Of a DNA stretch of 6,555 bases, positions 5,100-6,555 are shown one piece after another; positions within the stretch are counted from its first letter, which is position 1; each line of letters opens with the position of its first letter. The DNA comes from Methanothrix sp. (GTDB taxonomy: Archaea > Halobacteriota > Methanosarcinia > Methanotrichales > Methanotrichaceae), in assembly GCA_011391755.1 (NCBI GenBank), contig JAABPZ010000023.1, forward strand, positions 1-6,555, in the 5' to 3' direction. The translations under genes and the position numbers were made by a program. Below the pieces are notes generated by a model. It had not been told where the DNA came from and did no database searches. It saw only the letters and a list, made by a program, of their open reading frames with translations.

Positions 5100-5264
5100 A
5101 TGGTGGATCGGCATGAAATGATACGGTACGACCTCCCTTACGGCGGCGCTGTCAACATGCAGGGCAAAGTTGTCTGGCGTGTCAGCAAAGAGGAGTACGA
5201 AACACTCAAAAAGCGCCTAGAGGATATCTTTGACGATGGCTCCGTCTGCCAGAATAGCGATTGA
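5100..5264 (+). CDS. Intact 54-aa small ORF of repeat copy B
   Basis: The frame runs from ATG 5100 to TGA 5262-5264 and reads MVDRHEMIRYDLPYGGAVN, then MQGKVVWRVSKEEYETLKK, then RLEDIFDDGSVCQNSD. The C-terminal half is predicted to be one charged helix (EEYETLKKRLEDIF) with an acidic end, and the N-terminal part could be a short beta hairpin. AAAGGG at 5088-5093 is a fair ribosome site. The same frame in copy A is stopped at codon 26. Small size and a helix tail could suit an antitoxin or a DNA-binding peptide, but no toxin-like partner lies beside it, and I do not recognise the family. Differences between copies are nearly all amino-acid changing, which argues against strong selection on the N-terminal half. 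Confidence 0.5.
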   Translation: MVDRHEMIRYDLPYGGAVNMQGKVVWRVSKEEYETLKKRLEDIFDDGSVCQNSD

Positions 5265-5368
5265 CTCGACTCTGACATCTTCTTCACTTCCTGCTCAGAT
5301 ACCTACGTATGCTCATCTTTCGCCTGCGCAGGAGCTTGTCACCTGCTCGCCCATTCTCCTCGACCCCT

Positions 5369-5539
5369 CTACCATAGCTTGCGGATGATGCGAGCCGCCC
5401 GCCGCCCATCCAATCTCCGGACATCCCTGAGCACAATTACCGCAAGGCCAGCGCATCCCGGGCCTGGGTGGTCTCGATGCCGTGGGCGGCCCCGACCGCC
5501 CGGCTGCCCAGGCGCGCGCGTGAGCATTTCCAGGATCAC
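5369..5539 (-). pseudogene. Truncated receiver-domain remnant (copy B)
   Basis: On the - strand the sequence begins abruptly at the repeat edge with ILEMLTR and later reads IVLRDVRRLDGRRAARIIRK in one frame, closed by TAG at 5369-5371. This corresponds to the middle and end of a CheY-like receiver, including the phospho-Asp strand (VLRDV for VLMDV). The N-terminal acidic pocket (DNE segment) present in copy A is absent, because homology between the copies stops at 5539. The same CG-rich run as in copy A puts the parts out of frame. It is clearly non-functional. Confidence 0.65.
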
Positions 5540-5540
5540 A

Positions 5541-5548
5541 TTTATATT
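5541..5548 (+). promoter_or_regulatory. TATA box of the secreted-protein gene
   Basis: TTTATATT matches the archaeal TATA consensus very well. A start of transcription about 25 bases later (near 5570) would leave a roughly 20-base leader holding the GGTGAGG ribosome site (5577-5583) before ATG 5591. It begins two bases after the end of repeat copy B. Confidence 0.6.
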
Positions 5549-5590
5549 TCAATGCGCCATTGCTTATCCATAAGTGGGTGAGGCGCAAAG

Positions 5591-6262
5591 ATGAGAGGGA
5601 TGCTTTTTGCGATGCTGTTGGTTTTTGCTTGCATCGCTGCCAATATGGCTGCCGCAAACGCAGATGATGCCGCAGATGTCGCAATGACCAATGATAGATT
5701 AGCTCAGAACTTCACAGAGCATTCCTGGATATTCGTCAACGGCTACCTGGAAGAGTCGAGAATCCTGCAGACCCAAGACGGATTTAAAGGGCAGAAGATC
5801 GCCCTCACCACGAGTGGAAGCGGAATGGCCACCAGAACCATCGACTCGGAGGTTTTCACCAATGTGCCTGTGACAATAGAAGGCCGCAAAGCGATGATGG
5901 ATGAGGCATCGCTCACCATCTCTGCCAATTATGATTACCGGCCCTACACTCCCCCCCTCACCCAAAGCGACCTAAGAAATGCTCTCTGCGCCAAGAATTA
6001 CGAGGTGGGCTCGGTCTTTTCTGAGACCTACAACATCGACAAAGACCTCATAAAGGATACCAAGATTTACCAGAATGACAGCTTCTCCGTTTATGAGATC
6101 AGCTCCGAGATCCAGGGGACCGCCCGGATCGGCCAACGGGTGCAGAAGAATGCTAAGACTGTGCCGTCCTTCATAATGGGCGGAACATACATGGGCTACG
6201 CGCAGATAAGATCGGAAACGATTGTGGGAGATACCTCCGTTTTGACCTTGCCCTGTCCATAA
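5591..6262 (+). CDS. Secreted protein of unknown family
   Basis: The 223-aa product has a clear signal peptide: MRGMLFAMLLVFACIAANMA, with probable cleavage after ANA near residue 24. The mature part is rich in polar and beta-forming residues (GQKIALTTSGSGMATRTIDS; FSVYEISSEIQGTARIGQRV) and has no further membrane segment, so it should be released or surface-attached outside the cell. Only two cysteines remain after cleavage (C133 and C222, next to the C-terminus) and could form one disulfide. No catalytic motif is visible. ATG 5591 is chosen because GGTGAGG at 5577-5583 is well placed; ATG 5600 would cut the signal peptide's basic N-region. It has its own TATA box and no operon partner in view. 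I think similar secreted proteins occur in Methanothrix, but that is an unverified memory. Confidence 0.78.
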   Translation: MRGMLFAMLLVFACIAANMAAANADDAADVAMTNDRLAQNFTEHSWIFVNGYLEESRILQTQDGFKGQKIALTTSGSGMATRTIDSEVFTNVPVTIEGRKAMMDEASLTISANYDYRPYTPPLTQSDLRNALCAKNYEVGSVFSETYNIDKDLIKDTKIYQNDSFSVYEISSEIQGTARIGQRVQKNAKTVPSFIMGGTYMGYAQIRSETIVGDTSVLTLPCP

Positions 6263-6265
6263 AAC

Positions 6266-6289
6266 CACAGAGTCGCAGAGCGCACAGAG
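6266..6289 (+). repeat. Three CRCAGAG short repeats
   Basis: CACAGAG (6266-6272), CGCAGAG (6274-6280) and CACAGAG (6283-6289) follow the secreted-protein stop almost immediately. Similar CACAGAG clusters are familiar between genes in many prokaryotic genomes. A role in transcript ending or as a dispersed repeat edge is possible but not shown. Confidence 0.5.
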
Positions 6290-6531
6290 GACGAAGGAAC
6301 GGAGACGACTCTCATCCCGGATTGGGGACCATTATTTCGGCAACGGACCGTCTTTAAATCACGGCCGCACTGTGAGCCGCGGCTACTGCCCCGCGCATCT
6401 CTCCCAGGCCCGGGGAATAGTGCAGGTGGCTTATGCAGCGGCAATCCGTGCAGCCAAAGCCCGGCACAGGAACGAGCTGCTTTCCGATATCATTCGCGAT
6501 GTAGCATTCCAGATTCTGGGAGGTTTTAGTG

Positions 6532-6555
6532 ATGAACACCTCCTGGACGAAAGTG
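6532..6555 (+). CDS. Possible start of a further gene, cut by the window end
   Basis: GGGAGG at 6518-6523 stands eight bases before ATG 6532, which would begin MNTSWTKV. The spacing is ideal for archaeal initiation. Only eight codons are visible, and the frame differs from the open frame overlapping it, so at most one of the two is likely to be real at this point. Confidence 0.35.

Larger units (their letters stand above)
5044..5539 (+). repeat. Direct repeat, copy B
   Basis: This is the second copy of the unit at 2924-3420, in the same orientation and of nearly equal length. It starts with a degenerate tRNA-Leu 3' end, carries the 54-codon frame intact, and ends at 5539 inside the receiver-like sequence. 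Directly after it (5541) is the TATA box of the secreted-protein gene. Copy B therefore replaces or supplies the upstream flank of that gene. Distance between copy starts is about 2.12 kb. Confidence 0.92.
6263..6555 (+). other. Open, protein-like frame without a clear start, running to the window end
   Basis: One + strand frame (codons at positions divisible by three) has no stop from the CACAGAG repeats to the end. Its right half reads VQVAYAAAIRAAKARHRNE then LLSDIIRDVAFQILGGFSDE, which looks like real helical protein. There is no ATG in frame; GTG codons at 6372, 6420 and 6426 are the only plausible starts and none has a good ribosome site. It could be a gene that lost its 5' end, or a GC-rich chance frame. 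I do not recognise the family. Confidence 0.3.

Noticed and set aside
2924..5539. CRISPR array or tandem repeat array
   Set aside because: There are only two long copies separated by 1.6 kb; no short repeats with regular spacers occur anywhere in the window.

Overview
The window is archaeal and most likely comes from a methanogen. It carries the end of a formylmethanofuran dehydrogenase subunit B gene followed directly by subunit D, uses short Shine-Dalgarno sites plus TATA-type promoters, and has a class II tRNA-Leu with no encoded CCA. The overall style (GC-rich core genes, a secreted protein of unknown family, decayed two-component genes, IS200/IS605 debris) would fit Methanothrix (Methanosaeta), but that genus call is an inference without a database search.

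Left part (1-2948) is ordinary, tightly packed chromosome on the + strand: fwdB (3' end), fwdD, argF (ornithine carbamoyltransferase), then an overlapping HepT/MntA toxin-antitoxin pair, then tRNA-Leu(UAG). The first three genes are joined by gaps of 0 and 10 bases and argF-hepT by 22, so they may share transcripts. They link C1 entry into methanogenesis and arginine synthesis with a selfish or defensive TA module placed just before a tRNA gene.

Middle part (about 2924-5539) is an accessory island. It is bracketed by two direct copies of a roughly 495-base unit (A: 2924-3420; B: 5044-5539). Each copy starts with the 3' end of the tRNA-Leu (real in A, degenerate remnant in B), continues with a 54-codon + strand reading frame (broken by a TAG in A, open in B), and ends inside a decayed response-regulator receiver domain on the - strand. 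Copy A keeps more of that receiver gene, with its upstream linker, out to about 3600. Between the copies lies unrelated cargo: an AT-rich ASCH-domain gene, the right-end non-coding segment of an IS200/IS605-type (TnpB/IS1341) element without its tnpB, which looks like a highly structured omega-RNA on the - strand, a 60-aa small protein gene, and about 290 bases with only a weak unexplained reading frame. The IS end is inserted in the last codons of the ASCH gene, so the ASCH protein now ends in 26 residues read from the transposon.

Right part (5540-6555) begins at a canonical TATA box directly abutting the end of repeat copy B. This box drives a 223-aa secreted protein of unknown function. 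After it come CRCAGAG short repeats and a stretch that is open in one frame to the window end, with a separate good Shine-Dalgarno/ATG starting at 6532.

The most notable points are the tRNA-anchored duplicated unit with mosaic divergence, the tnpB-less omega-RNA-like remnant, and the ASCH-transposon fusion.
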